The position numbers and the translations under genes were made by a program. This document shows positions 8,985 to 16,631 of a stretch of 64,000 nt of DNA, one piece after another; position 1 is the first letter of the stretch; the number at the start of each line of letters is the position of its first letter. The stretch covers positions 495,071 through 559,070 of the forward strand of contig DAMBWF010000003.1 of assembly GCA_032052615.1 (NCBI GenBank), in the 5' to 3' direction. The stretch comes from Pseudomonas_T sp032052615 (lineage in GTDB: Bacteria; Pseudomonadota; Gammaproteobacteria; Pseudomonadales; Pseudomonadaceae). Below the pieces are notes generated by a model, which saw only the letters and a program-made list of their open reading frames with translations, had not been told where the DNA came from and did no database searches.

Positions 8985-9005
8985 GGGGTTTCCCCTGATG
9001 GTGGC

Positions 9006-10073
9006 TTACAGCCGGGATTGATCGATAACCTGCAGGCTCATCCGTTCGAGCAGCCGGTTCATGTGGATGAATTGCGCGAAGCGCTTGTCCTGGGTCTGAC
9101 CGTGGTAATAGCGGTAGTAAATCTGCTGGATGATGCCCGCCAGACGGAACAGGCCGTAGGCGTAGTAGAAATCGATGCAAGGCAGGTTCACGCCCGCCCG
9201 CTCGGCGTAATAGTCGGCGAAGGCCTGACGGCCAAGCATGCCGGGCAGGTGGCTGGGCTGGCGGCGCATCAGTTGCACCGGCGCCGGATCGTCGGCCTGG
9301 ATCCAGTAGGCGAGGGTGTTGCCCAGGTCCATCAGCGGATCGCCGATCGTGGTCAGTTCCCAATCCAGCACGCCGATGATGTTCAGCGGATCGTCCGGCG
9401 CGAGGATGACGTTGTCGAAGCGGTAGTCGTTATGGACGATGGACGGTTTCGGGTGGTCGGCCGGCTGTTTATCGTTCAGCCAGGCCTTGACCGCCTCCCA
9501 CGTGGGGGCATCGGGGGTAGCGGCCTTCTCGTAGCGGTCGCACCAGCCTTCCACCTGGCGCTTCACATAGCCCTCCGGCCGGCCCAGGTCGCCCAGCCCG
9601 CACGCCTGATAGTCCACGTTGTGCAGCTCCACCAGTTTGTCGATGAAGTTGTGGCAGAGGGCGCGGGCCTGGGGCTCGTCCAGGTTCATGCCAGGCGGCA
9701 GGTCGGCGCGCAGGATGATGCCCCGGACCCGCTCCATGACATAGAACTCGGCGCCGATCACCGATTCGTCGGTGCAGTGGACATAGGCCTTCGGGCAATA
9801 GGGGAAGCCGGCGTTGAGCTGGTTGAGGATGCGGTATTCGCGACCCATGTCGTGGGCCGACTTGGCCTTGCGCCCGAAAGGGGGGCGGCGGAGCACGAAC
9901 TCCTGCTGCGGGTATTCGATCAGGTAGGTGAGGTTGGAGGCGCCGCCGGGGAACTGGCTGATGCGTGGCGTGCCCTGCAGTCCCGGGATGCGCGCCTTGA
10001 GATAAGGATCGATGAGGGCGGCGTCGAGTTCTTCGCCTTCGCGGATTCCCGCGGACTGGTCGGTAAGCGTCAT
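9006..10073 (-). CDS. Phosphotransferase of the ACAD10/11 kinase / LvaA type (APH fold)
   Basis: This 355-aa aminoglycoside-phosphotransferase-fold kinase has FPGGASNLTY as the nucleotide loop, FVLRRPP with the ATP-binding basic residue, the catalytic loop VHNDYRFDN, and the metal motif LDWELTTIGDP. These features match the kinase domain fused to acyl-CoA dehydrogenase in ACAD10/11 and LvaA of levulinate catabolism, which phosphorylate 4-hydroxyacyl-CoA so the hydroxyl can leave. Antibiotic resistance is therefore not the expected role. No acyl-CoA dehydrogenase gene lies nearby, so the full pathway is not in the window. The start is ATG at 10073. Confidence 0.87.
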   Translation of the reverse strand: MTLTDQSAGIREGEELDAALIDPYLKARIPGLQGTPRISQFPGGASNLTYLIEYPQQEFVLRRPPFGRKAKSAHDMGREYRILNQLNAGFPYCPKAYVHCTDESVIGAEFYVMERVRGIILRADLPPGMNLDEPQARALCHNFIDKLVELHNVDYQACGLGDLGRPEGYVKRQVEGWCDRYEKAATPDAPTWEAVKAWLNDKQPADHPKPSIVHNDYRFDNVILAPDDPLNIIGVLDWELTTIGDPLMDLGNTLAYWIQADDPAPVQLMRRQPSHLPGMLGRQAFADYYAERAGVNLPCIDFYYAYGLFRLAGIIQQIYYRYYHGQTQDKRFAQFIHMNRLLERMSLQVIDQSRL

Positions 10074-10212
10074 GCCTATCCCTTCTACTGATGATGGGTG
10101 CCCAAGACTATTGGCTAATCTAATGTCCCGGACAGGAACGCCACAAGGCGGATCGGATCGTTATAGACCAGCGTGTTGCCCGTCGATCAAAGCCCCTGAT
10201 CCACCCCCGGGC

Positions 10213-10242
10213 CGAAAAAAAACCGGAGCCTGGGCTCCGGTT
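10213..10242 (-). terminator. Rho-independent terminator downstream of the SCP2 gene
   Basis: The stem CCGGAGCC (10223-10230) / GGCTCCGG (10233-10240) is followed on the minus strand by eight T residues (A run at 10215-10222). It has TTTT on the plus side too. It separates the SCP2/phosphatase unit from the kinase/SDR unit. Confidence 0.85.
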
Positions 10243-10262
10243 TTCGTCTTGCCTGCGCCGGG

Positions 10263-10574
10263 TCAGACCGGGAACAGTTCGCTCAGCTTCATCGCCAGCA
10301 TCATGTCGCCCTCGGCGCGCAGCTTGCCGGCCATGAAGGCTTGCATGCCGTCGGTTTCGCCGCTGGTGATGCCCTTGAGGGTTTCGCTGTCCATGATCAG
10401 GGTGACGTTGGGGTTGGGCGCGTCGCCCTGCTGCACGTCGCAGGTACCGTCCTTGACGACCAGATAATGGTTCTCGCCGTCTTCGATGTTGAATTGGAAG
10501 ACCAGGTCCAGGCCGGCGGCGGCGCTGGCGTTGAACTTGGATTTCATGCTGTTGACGATATCGGCGGTGCTCAT
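10263..10574 (-). CDS. SCP2 sterol-binding domain protein
   Basis: The ATG at 10574, preceded by GAAGGAT, gives 103 aa consisting of a single SCP2 domain, the hydrophobic-ligand carrier fold often found with acyl-CoA metabolism. Typical features are VFQFNIEDGENHYLVVKDG in the sheet, NPNVTLIMDSETL, and the helical MAGKLRAEGDMMLAMKL. There is no signal peptide, so it is cytosolic. It lies about 60 bp downstream of the histidine phosphatase gene on the same strand and ends in a strong terminator. The ligand is unknown; an acyl-CoA or fatty acid is likely from the family. Confidence 0.88.
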   Translation of the reverse strand: MSTADIVNSMKSKFNASAAAGLDLVFQFNIEDGENHYLVVKDGTCDVQQGDAPNPNVTLIMDSETLKGITSGETDGMQAFMAGKLRAEGDMMLAMKLSELFPV

Positions 10575-10633
10575 GGTTCTATCCTTCGTTTTCGGTTTTT
10601 TAGGCGACCGGTCCGGTCGCGAGGGGCCGTCGC

Positions 10634-11344
10634 TCAGCGGTAGGTGATGAGCTCGGGCGTCTTCAACAGTTCCAGATGCGCATGACTGTTGAAGGAAGCC
10701 AGTGATACCTCGCCCTTGCGGAATTTCAGCAGGCTCAGGGAAGTATTGACGATCTGCCAGTTCAGCTCGAACGCCTTGATCGCCGGCATGCCGACGAGGC
10801 ATTGCAACAGGGCGGTGATGGTGCCGCCGGAGGTGAAGACGGCGATACGGTCCTTCTCGCCGGCGGTCTGGAGAAGGCGCCGCAGGCCCAGTTCGACCCG
10901 CTCGCGAAAGACCTGCCAACTGGTCAGTCCTTCCTTTTCATGTTTGCCGGAGACCCAACGGCCGATCATCAGGGAGAACAGCCGCTGGAACTCCGCGCGG
11001 TGCTCGCCGGCGTTACGCAGGATATGCAGCGCTTCCGGCTCGCTTTGCAGCAGATCGGGCAGATGCGCGCGGATCACCTCGTCGGCCTCGAACTCATCGA
11101 AGGCCGTATCGATCGTCAGGGCGGGTAGAGCATGCCCGGCGGCTTCCAGGCGTTCCCGAACGGCATGGGCGGTATCCTGCTGGCGGCGCAGGCCGCCGGC
11201 GACGAAGCGGTCCAGGCGGATGTCGAGCCGGGCCAGGTGCTCGCCGAGAAGCTGCGCCTGGCGCACGCCGATCGGCGACAGGACATCGTAGTCGTCGGCA
11301 CCGAAAGAGGCTTGGCCATGTCGAATCAGATAGATGCTGCCCAC
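10634..11344 (-). CDS. Histidine phosphatase superfamily protein, atypical active site
   Basis: This 236-aa phosphoglycerate-mutase-like protein has the catalytic RHG motif near the start (LIRHGQAS, H9). A second pocket residue set is seen in FDEFEADEV. The position where the family normally has its second catalytic His (commonly VxHGG) reads VFTSGGT, so that His is absent. A subfamily with SGG here may exist, and the protein may still be active as a phosphatase or may bind substrate only. It heads the operon with the SCP2 gene, which points to lipid or acyl-CoA chemistry rather than glycolysis. The start is ATG at 11344. Confidence 0.82.
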   Translation of the reverse strand: MGSIYLIRHGQASFGADDYDVLSPIGVRQAQLLGEHLARLDIRLDRFVAGGLRRQQDTAHAVRERLEAAGHALPALTIDTAFDEFEADEVIRAHLPDLLQSEPEALHILRNAGEHRAEFQRLFSLMIGRWVSGKHEKEGLTSWQVFRERVELGLRRLLQTAGEKDRIAVFTSGGTITALLQCLVGMPAIKAFELNWQIVNTSLSLLKFRKGEVSLASFNSHAHLELLKTPELITYR

Positions 11345-11536
11345 GTCGCGTGTCCGCTACGGTGAAGGTCTGGCGAGGGTAGGGGCAGCGCGGGACGACT
11401 GTCAACGGAAAATCATACGTCCGTTTGAATCGTCTGGCGGTTCGCCAGAGGCCAACTGGCCCGTCCCCCGGGAGGTGGGTATGCTTGGAAAATCGCCGTC
11501 CGCGCCGCTGGGGCGTGGCGCACGAGGAGGATGTAC

Positions 11537-12559
11537 GTGGAGTTTCTTGCCGATTATGCGAGTTTCCTGGCCAAGACCGTGACCGTGGTCCTGGCCATTC
11601 TGGCGGTCCTGCTGGGCGTGGCCGCGATCCGGGGGCGGGGCCGTCGAGGCGGCGGCCAGCTCCAAGTCCACAAACTGAACGAGTTCTACAAGGCGCTTCG
11701 CGAACGCCTGGAGGGCAGCTTGCTCGACAAGGGGCGCCTGAAGGAATTGCGCAAGGCGGAAGCCAAGGCCGCCAAGCAGGCACGCAAGCGCGGCGAGCAG
11801 AAGAGCCGGGTCTACGTGCTCGACTTCGACGGCGACATCAAGGCTTCGGCCGTGGAGAGTCTCCGTCACGAGGTCACCGCCGTGCTGACCATGGCCACTC
11901 CCCAGGACGAAGTGGTCGTACGCCTGGAAAGCGGCGGGGGCATGGTCCACGGCTACGGCTTGGCCGCCTCGCAATTGGCGCGTATCCGCCAGGCCGGCGT
12001 ACCGCTGACGGTCTGCGTGGACAAGGTGGCCGCCAGTGGCGGCTACCTGATGGCCAGCGTCGGCGACACGATCCTCGCCGCGCCGTTCGCGATCCTCGGC
12101 TCCATCGGCGTTGTGGCGCAAGTGCCCAACCTCCACCGCTTGCTGAAGAAGCACGACGTCGACGTCGAGTTGCTGACCGCTGGTGAATACAAGCGCACCC
12201 TTACGGTGTTCGGCGAGAACACCGAGAAGGGACGGGAGAAATTCCAGGAGGACCTGGACACCACCCACGAACTGTTCAAGAACTTCGTGGCTCGCTATCG
12301 GCCCCAGTTGGCCATCGACGAGGTGGCCACGGGCGAGGTCTGGCTGGGCCTCGGGGCGCTGGGCAAGCAACTGGTGGACGAACTCAGGACCAGCGACGAA
12401 TACTTGGCGGAGCGCGCCAGAGAGGCTGAACTGTTCCAGGTGCACTATGTCGAGAAGAAAAGCCTCCAGGAACGGGTCGGGCTCGCGGCTGGCATGGCGA
12501 TGGACCGTCTTCTGCTGAGCGGGCTGACCCGCCTTAATCGGCAGCGTTTCTGGCAGTGA
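11537..12559 (+). CDS. sohB: SohB, inner-membrane signal-peptide-peptidase-like S49 protease
   Basis: This membrane-anchored serine protease has a Ser/Lys dyad and is involved in envelope protein turnover. The start is chosen as GTG at 11537: the strong GAGGAGG (11524-11530) sits six bases upstream, whereas the ATG at 11531 would touch it. The product is 340 aa. A TM helix spans about residues 14-32, followed by a basic stretch and a helical, charged segment (45-90), then the S49 domain. The nucleophile is S167 in AASGGY and the general base is K219 in AGEYKR. They are 52 residues apart, as in bacterial SppA. acuI follows after 11 bp. Confidence 0.92.
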   Translation: MEFLADYASFLAKTVTVVLAILAVLLGVAAIRGRGRRGGGQLQVHKLNEFYKALRERLEGSLLDKGRLKELRKAEAKAAKQARKRGEQKSRVYVLDFDGDIKASAVESLRHEVTAVLTMATPQDEVVVRLESGGGMVHGYGLAASQLARIRQAGVPLTVCVDKVAASGGYLMASVGDTILAAPFAILGSIGVVAQVPNLHRLLKKHDVDVELLTAGEYKRTLTVFGENTEKGREKFQEDLDTTHELFKNFVARYRPQLAIDEVATGEVWLGLGALGKQLVDELRTSDEYLAERAREAELFQVHYVEKKSLQERVGLAAGMAMDRLLLSGLTRLNRQRFWQ

Positions 12560-12570
12560 AGGAGAACGAG

Positions 12571-13563
12571 ATGAGCAGATTCAAGGCGCTTCGGGTGACC
12601 GAAGCTCCCCACGGCGTATACGAACAAGCGATCGTCGAGCGTGGTATCGACGAACTCCCGGCGGGCGATGTGCTGATCCGCGTGCGGTACTCCTCCCTTA
12701 ACTACAAGGATGCCTTGTCGGCCAATGGCAATCGCGGCGTGACCCGCCAGTATCCCCATACCCCCGGGATCGACGCGGCGGGCGTGGTGGCCGAATCCGC
12801 CGTCGGCGAGTTCGTGCCGGGGGACGAGGTGATCGTCACCGGCTACGACCTGGGCATGAACACCCCCGGAGGCTTCGGCCAGTACATCCGCGTGCCGGCC
12901 GGCTGGGTGATGAAGCGGCCCCAGGGCCTCAGCCTGCGGGAATCCATGCTGCTGGGCACCGCCGGCCTCACCGCCGGCCTGTGCGTCGACAAACTGGAGC
13001 GTGCGGGCATCGATGCCAGCGCGGGGCCCGTGCTGGTCACCGGCGCCAGCGGCGGCGTCGGCAGCGTGTCGGTGGCGCTGCTGGCGCGCCTGGGCTACAC
13101 GGTGGCGGCCGCCACCGGCAAGCTTGAGCAGGCCGAATACCTGCATCGCCTGGGCGCCAGCCAGATTCTCGACCGCGCCACCGCCGCCGACGGCGTCGGC
13201 AAGCCCTTGCTGAAGGAACAATGGGCCGGCGCGGTGGACACGGTGGGCGGCGACATCCTGTTCAATGTGGTGAAGTCGCTGAAATATGGCGCCAGCGTCG
13301 CGTGTTGCGGCCTGACCGCCGGCGCCGAATTCAAGGCCAGCGTGCTGCCGTTCATCCTGCGCGGGGTGAACGTGCTGGGGGTGGATTCGGTGGAGCTGCC
13401 CTTGGTGGTCAAGGCTTCCATGTGGGATCGCCTGTCGCTGCAATGGAAGCTGGACAACCTGGAAAGCCTGGCCCACGAAATGTCGTTGGAGCAGGTGCCG
13501 GACGCCATCAAGCAGATTCTTGCCGGAAAACTCGTGGGGCGTGTGCTGGTTCGCCTCGATTGA
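12571..13563 (+). CDS. acuI: AcuI/YhdH family acrylyl-CoA reductase (NADPH), MDR superfamily
   Basis: The ATG at 12571 is preceded by AAGGAGAA at the sohB stop and gives 330 aa. This is a zinc-free medium-chain reductase of the YhdH/AcuI group, which reduces toxic acrylyl-CoA to propionyl-CoA with NADPH. Evidence is the N-terminal SSLNYKDALS, NRGVTRQYPHTPGIDAAG, the Rossmann motif VTGASGGVGSVSVALL, and the C-terminal signature around LAGKLVGRVLVRL. It is probably co-transcribed with sohB. A broader quinone-reductase role cannot be excluded. Confidence 0.87.
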   Translation: MSRFKALRVTEAPHGVYEQAIVERGIDELPAGDVLIRVRYSSLNYKDALSANGNRGVTRQYPHTPGIDAAGVVAESAVGEFVPGDEVIVTGYDLGMNTPGGFGQYIRVPAGWVMKRPQGLSLRESMLLGTAGLTAGLCVDKLERAGIDASAGPVLVTGASGGVGSVSVALLARLGYTVAAATGKLEQAEYLHRLGASQILDRATAADGVGKPLLKEQWAGAVDTVGGDILFNVVKSLKYGASVACCGLTAGAEFKASVLPFILRGVNVLGVDSVELPLVVKASMWDRLSLQWKLDNLESLAHEMSLEQVPDAIKQILAGKLVGRVLVRLD

Positions 13564-13596
13564 TCATCCGAGCGCGGCGCCCGCCGTGCTCGAACC

Positions 13597-13794
13597 TTAG
13601 CCCGGAGGGTTGGGTTCGCCCTCCGTGTCGAGGTCGCTTCGTTCCCGCAGCCAGATCAGGCGACTGTGCAATTGCGCGGCGAATGCCCGCGCCGCCATCT
13701 CTTCCGAGAAAGTGATCCCGCGTCGCCCCAGGGTTACCCGCCAGCGGGCCTCGCCATCGGCGAGTACCCAATACTCGATTCCCACGCTGTCCAT
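13597..13794 (-). CDS. Small conserved hypothetical protein (65 aa)
   Basis: This short, soluble, acidic protein starts at an ATG 15 bp after the terC-family stop on the same strand, so it is probably its operon partner. The sequence reads as structured (MDSVGIEYWVLADGEARW then WRVTLGRRGITFSEE), consistent with a small beta-rich domain. An AAAGG motif lies about ten bases upstream. No family is recognised. Confidence 0.55.
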   Translation of the reverse strand: MDSVGIEYWVLADGEARWRVTLGRRGITFSEEMAARAFAAQLHSRLIWLRERSDLDTEGEPNPPG

Positions 13795-13809
13795 GCCATG
13801 CGCCTTTCG

Positions 13810-14784
13810 TTACGCCGGCGGGTCCCGTCGCGTCCTGAGCCAGGACGCCAGCACGCCACCGCTGAGCAGCGCGAAGGTTACGCCAAGGGAAATGGCGGGG
13901 GGAATGGGCAGGACCTGGTGCAGCAGAATCTTGCCGCCGATGAACAGCAATACCAAGGCCAGGGCGTATTTGAGATAGATGAAGCGATGCATTAGCGCCG
14001 CCAGAGCGAAGTAGAGCGAGCGCAGGCCCAGGATAGCGAAGATGTTCGAGGTGTAGACGATGAATGGCTCCTGGGTGATGGAAAATACCGCCGGGACGCT
14101 GTCCACGGCGAACACCAGGTCGGCCAGCTCGATCAGTACCAGGGCCAGGAACAGCGGCGTGGCTTGAAGCACGCGGCGACCGTGTCGATCCTGGCGAACG
14201 AAAAAACGTCCGCCGGGCAGTGTATCGCTCACCCTCAGGTGCCGGCGGAGGAAGGCCAGCACCCTGTTTTGCGAGAGGTCGGTCTGCTCCTCGTCCTGGC
14301 TGAACAGCATCCGTACCCCGCTGAACAGCAGGAAGGCGCCGAATACATACAGCACCCAATCGAAGCGCTGTACCAGGAGCGTGCCGAAACCGATCATCAG
14401 GGCTCGTAACACGATCACCCCGAGGATGCCCCAGAACAGGACGCGATGCTGGTGGAGGCGGGGAATACCGAGGAAGCCGAAGATCATCGCCATGACGAAG
14501 ACGTTATCCATGGACAACGATTGCTCCACCAGGAAACCGGTGTAGAACTCCAGGGCGTGGCGCTGCCCCATCTCGTGCCAGACCCAGGCGCCGAACAGCA
14601 GGCCGACAACGAAATACGCGGCGTACATCAGCAGGCTTTCGCGCATGCCGATCTCATGCTGGCGGCGATGCAGGACGCCCAGGTCCAGCACCAGCAGGAC
14701 GATCACCACGCTCAGAAAGGCCAGCCAGAACCCCAACAGCGTGCCCAGGAAGGGCATGGCGAGAAACGAGAGAACGGCGGTCAT
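13810..14784 (-). CDS. TerC/Alx family inner-membrane protein (probable metal ion exporter)
   Basis: This 324-aa polytopic membrane protein has about nine hydrophobic segments. It carries the TerC family signatures EQSLSMDNVFV and, in the second half, ELADLVFAVDSVPA, whose acidic residues lie in membrane helices. Family members include E. coli Alx, which exports manganese. A cytosolic loop (about residues 170-205, SQDEEQTDL to RQDRHGRR) separates the halves. Only 76 bp separate its start from the next gene. I looked there for a yybP-ykoY manganese riboswitch and saw none. A tellurite-resistance role is historical for the family and is not claimed. Confidence 0.87.
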   Translation of the reverse strand: MTAVLSFLAMPFLGTLLGFWLAFLSVVIVLLVLDLGVLHRRQHEIGMRESLLMYAAYFVVGLLFGAWVWHEMGQRHALEFYTGFLVEQSLSMDNVFVMAMIFGFLGIPRLHQHRVLFWGILGVIVLRALMIGFGTLLVQRFDWVLYVFGAFLLFSGVRMLFSQDEEQTDLSQNRVLAFLRRHLRVSDTLPGGRFFVRQDRHGRRVLQATPLFLALVLIELADLVFAVDSVPAVFSITQEPFIVYTSNIFAILGLRSLYFALAALMHRFIYLKYALALVLLFIGGKILLHQVLPIPPAISLGVTFALLSGGVLASWLRTRRDPPA

Positions 14785-14860
14785 GGACTTCCAGGCGATG
14801 GCGGCGAATCTTCCAGTGACTGCGCCGCTTCGAAAAGAGTTCAGATGGCCGCCGGGGCCA

Positions 14861-16222
14861 TTAGTACACCCAGATTTCCACTCGGCGGTTCTTCAGCCGA
14901 CCCGCGTCGCTGTCGTTGCCGGCCACCGGCAGTGCATCGCCGAGGGATAGCACGTCGCGCACGCTAACGCCGGCCTTGCCCAGTTGACGGCTCACCGCCA
15001 TGGCGCGCAGCTTCGACAGCAGCGCGGCGCGGGCCGGGTCGGTCTTGGCGTCGCCGAAGCCTACCAGAACCACTTGCTTGGCCAGCTTGTTCTGCCGCTT
15101 CAGATAGTCGATGACCCGGGGCATATCCTGCTCGGACTTGCTGTCCAGCTTGGCGCTGTCTTCCTTGAAACGCAGGTTGATGGACAGCCGGTGGGCACCG
15201 CTGGCGAGGGCCTTGTAGGCCTCGGGCATGCTGTCCGTTGGCGCCACGGTCACGGCCTCCACGGTCTGGGCGACGAAGCCGTTGCGCGCCACCAGGGCCT
15301 GGCCCTCGGCGCTTTGGGCGAACTCCAGCAGGGCCAGGGCCCAAGGGTCGCTGGTGTGGGGGCGGGCGTAGAAGTACAGGCGGCGAGTCAGCGGGTAATC
15401 CTCGCTGCGCACGCTGTCCGTGCCGGGCGCGATGGCCGTGGCGCCCTCGTCGCCGATCGCCAGGGTTTTCAGTTTGTCGGCGTAGGCCAGGCCGACGAAG
15501 CCGATGGCCTGAGGCGTCAGGCTTACCGCCTCGGCCAGCTTGGCGCTGGTGGCGGCCTGATTGGCGGTGGTGGCCAGGGCCTTGCCCTGGGGCGCGAGCA
15601 CCGAGTCGACGAACTCCTGGCGGCTGCCGGAATCGCTGCCCATGGCGTACAAGGCGATGGGGCCGCCATGGCTGCCCAACTCTTCCCAGGTCTTGATCTC
15701 GCCGGCGAACACCGCGGCCAACTGGCGCGGGGAAATGCGCTGCAGCGGGTTGCTGGGGTGGACCACCACGGCCAGGGCATCCAGGGCAATCACTTGCTCG
15801 GCGCCATCGGCGTGCATGTCGCCCAGTTCCTTGAGCAGGGTCGCCTCGGTGGCCGCAATGGGCCGCGTCGAGGCCACCACTTGCGCGGTATTGGCCTGCA
15901 GCGCGGCGAAACCGCTGGCGGAGCCCTTGGCGGCGATCTCGACGATCACCGGCTGGCCCTGGGCGTTCTTGCCGACGAGGCGCTTCACCAGGCCGTCGGC
16001 GCTGGCTTCTTCCTGGGGCGACTGGATGCCTTCGCGCTGCATCAGACCTTTCACCAAGGCCGGTGCCAGGGTGTCGTCGATGGTGTTGGAGCCTTCGATG
16101 CGCAGCACCGGCTGGTTGCCGGTGGAGGCGGGGAGGGCGGCGTGGACGGGGCGGAGCGAGGCGAGCATGCAAAGCACAAACAAGCCGGCCGTCCGGGCGA
16201 CGGTGCCGGGGTTACGAGTCAT
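14861..16222 (-). CDS. PstS-like substrate-binding domain fused to OmpA domain (paralogue 1)
   Basis: The protein is 453 aa with a cleavable signal peptide (cleavage near VHA-A, residue 29). Residues of about 38-320 form a type-2 periplasmic binding protein fold of the PstS family: RIEGSNTI at the ligand loop, FAGEIKTWEELG, and SDSGSRQEF. Residues of about 340-453 form an OmpA C-terminal domain with LSKLRAMAVSRQL and the peptidoglycan-binding end NDSDAGRLKNRRVEIWVY. The protein should sit in the periplasm, anchored to the cell wall, and bind phosphate or a similar anion. No ABC transporter genes are adjacent. A paralogue lies 409 bp upstream. A candidate promoter is visible; a Pho box is not. 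Confidence 0.87.
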   Translation of the reverse strand: MTRNPGTVARTAGLFVLCMLASLRPVHAALPASTGNQPVLRIEGSNTIDDTLAPALVKGLMQREGIQSPQEEASADGLVKRLVGKNAQGQPVIVEIAAKGSASGFAALQANTAQVVASTRPIAATEATLLKELGDMHADGAEQVIALDALAVVVHPSNPLQRISPRQLAAVFAGEIKTWEELGSHGGPIALYAMGSDSGSRQEFVDSVLAPQGKALATTANQAATSAKLAEAVSLTPQAIGFVGLAYADKLKTLAIGDEGATAIAPGTDSVRSEDYPLTRRLYFYARPHTSDPWALALLEFAQSAEGQALVARNGFVAQTVEAVTVAPTDSMPEAYKALASGAHRLSINLRFKEDSAKLDSKSEQDMPRVIDYLKRQNKLAKQVVLVGFGDAKTDPARAALLSKLRAMAVSRQLGKAGVSVRDVLSLGDALPVAGNDSDAGRLKNRRVEIWVY

Positions 16223-16631
16223 CGAGCAAATCCCGTTGAAAATGAGGGCGCGAATAGTACGGGCTGCGCAGGAAAAGTCAGCGTGTTCCCGCCGAAATGT
16301 GATGGATGACCGGAAAAGAATCGTTTCAGCGTGACTGCAAGGTTTATATGGGTACCGATGAGTATCGAAATCGCTCGATTCGTTCGGTTGATGGTCGTGG
16401 AGGTGCGGGGGCGTCGTGAGCGGACCGTGGGCGATTTCGGCGGGGTTCGCAGCGTTGGGGTGCCCAACGCGTGAGGATGGGTCGGGGGGAGTGAAGACCG
16501 GCCAGGCTCTCCGGATGGAGGGGGAAGGAGGTCCCGCCCAGGAACACGGAAACCCGGATGGGCGCCGTTCGTGGCGCGCCTTGCCGACCAGTACGCCAGT
16601 GCCTGCCGCCGTGATTGGCCCCGTCGACCTT
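16223..16631. other. 409-bp intergenic region between the two PstS-OmpA genes
   Basis: No coding frame looks real here. The part near 16254-16281 holds the candidate promoter for the downstream paralogue. At 16452-16470 a perfect 8-bp inverted repeat (GCGTTGGG / CCCAACGC, 3-nt loop) lies about 160 bp past the stop of the upstream paralogue. It has no T tract, so calling it a terminator would be speculative. Confidence 0.5.
16254..16281 (-). promoter_or_regulatory. Candidate sigma-70 promoter for PstS-OmpA paralogue 1
   Basis: On the minus strand CTGACT and TACTAT are spaced by 16 bp, about 32 bp upstream of the start codon. Each hexamer matches the consensus at four of six positions. Confidence 0.4.

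Noticed and set aside
9006..10073. Aminoglycoside phosphotransferase (antibiotic resistance)
   Set aside because: The fold is shared, but the motifs and SDR/SCP2 neighbours fit the ACAD10/11 and LvaA kinases of acyl-CoA metabolism.
11404..11425. AACGGA-N10-TCCGTT inverted repeat between the phosphatase and sohB genes as a regulator site
   Set aside because: Six-base arms with a 10-bp spacer are expected by chance at this frequency and match no operator I know.
14785..14860. Search for a yybP-ykoY manganese riboswitch before the TerC/Alx-type gene
   Set aside because: Only 76 bp are available and none of the conserved riboswitch core sequence is visible.
16223..16330. Pho box for PstS-OmpA paralogue 1
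   Set aside because: Fragments such as GTGATGG occur, but no two half-sites with 11-bp spacing were found.
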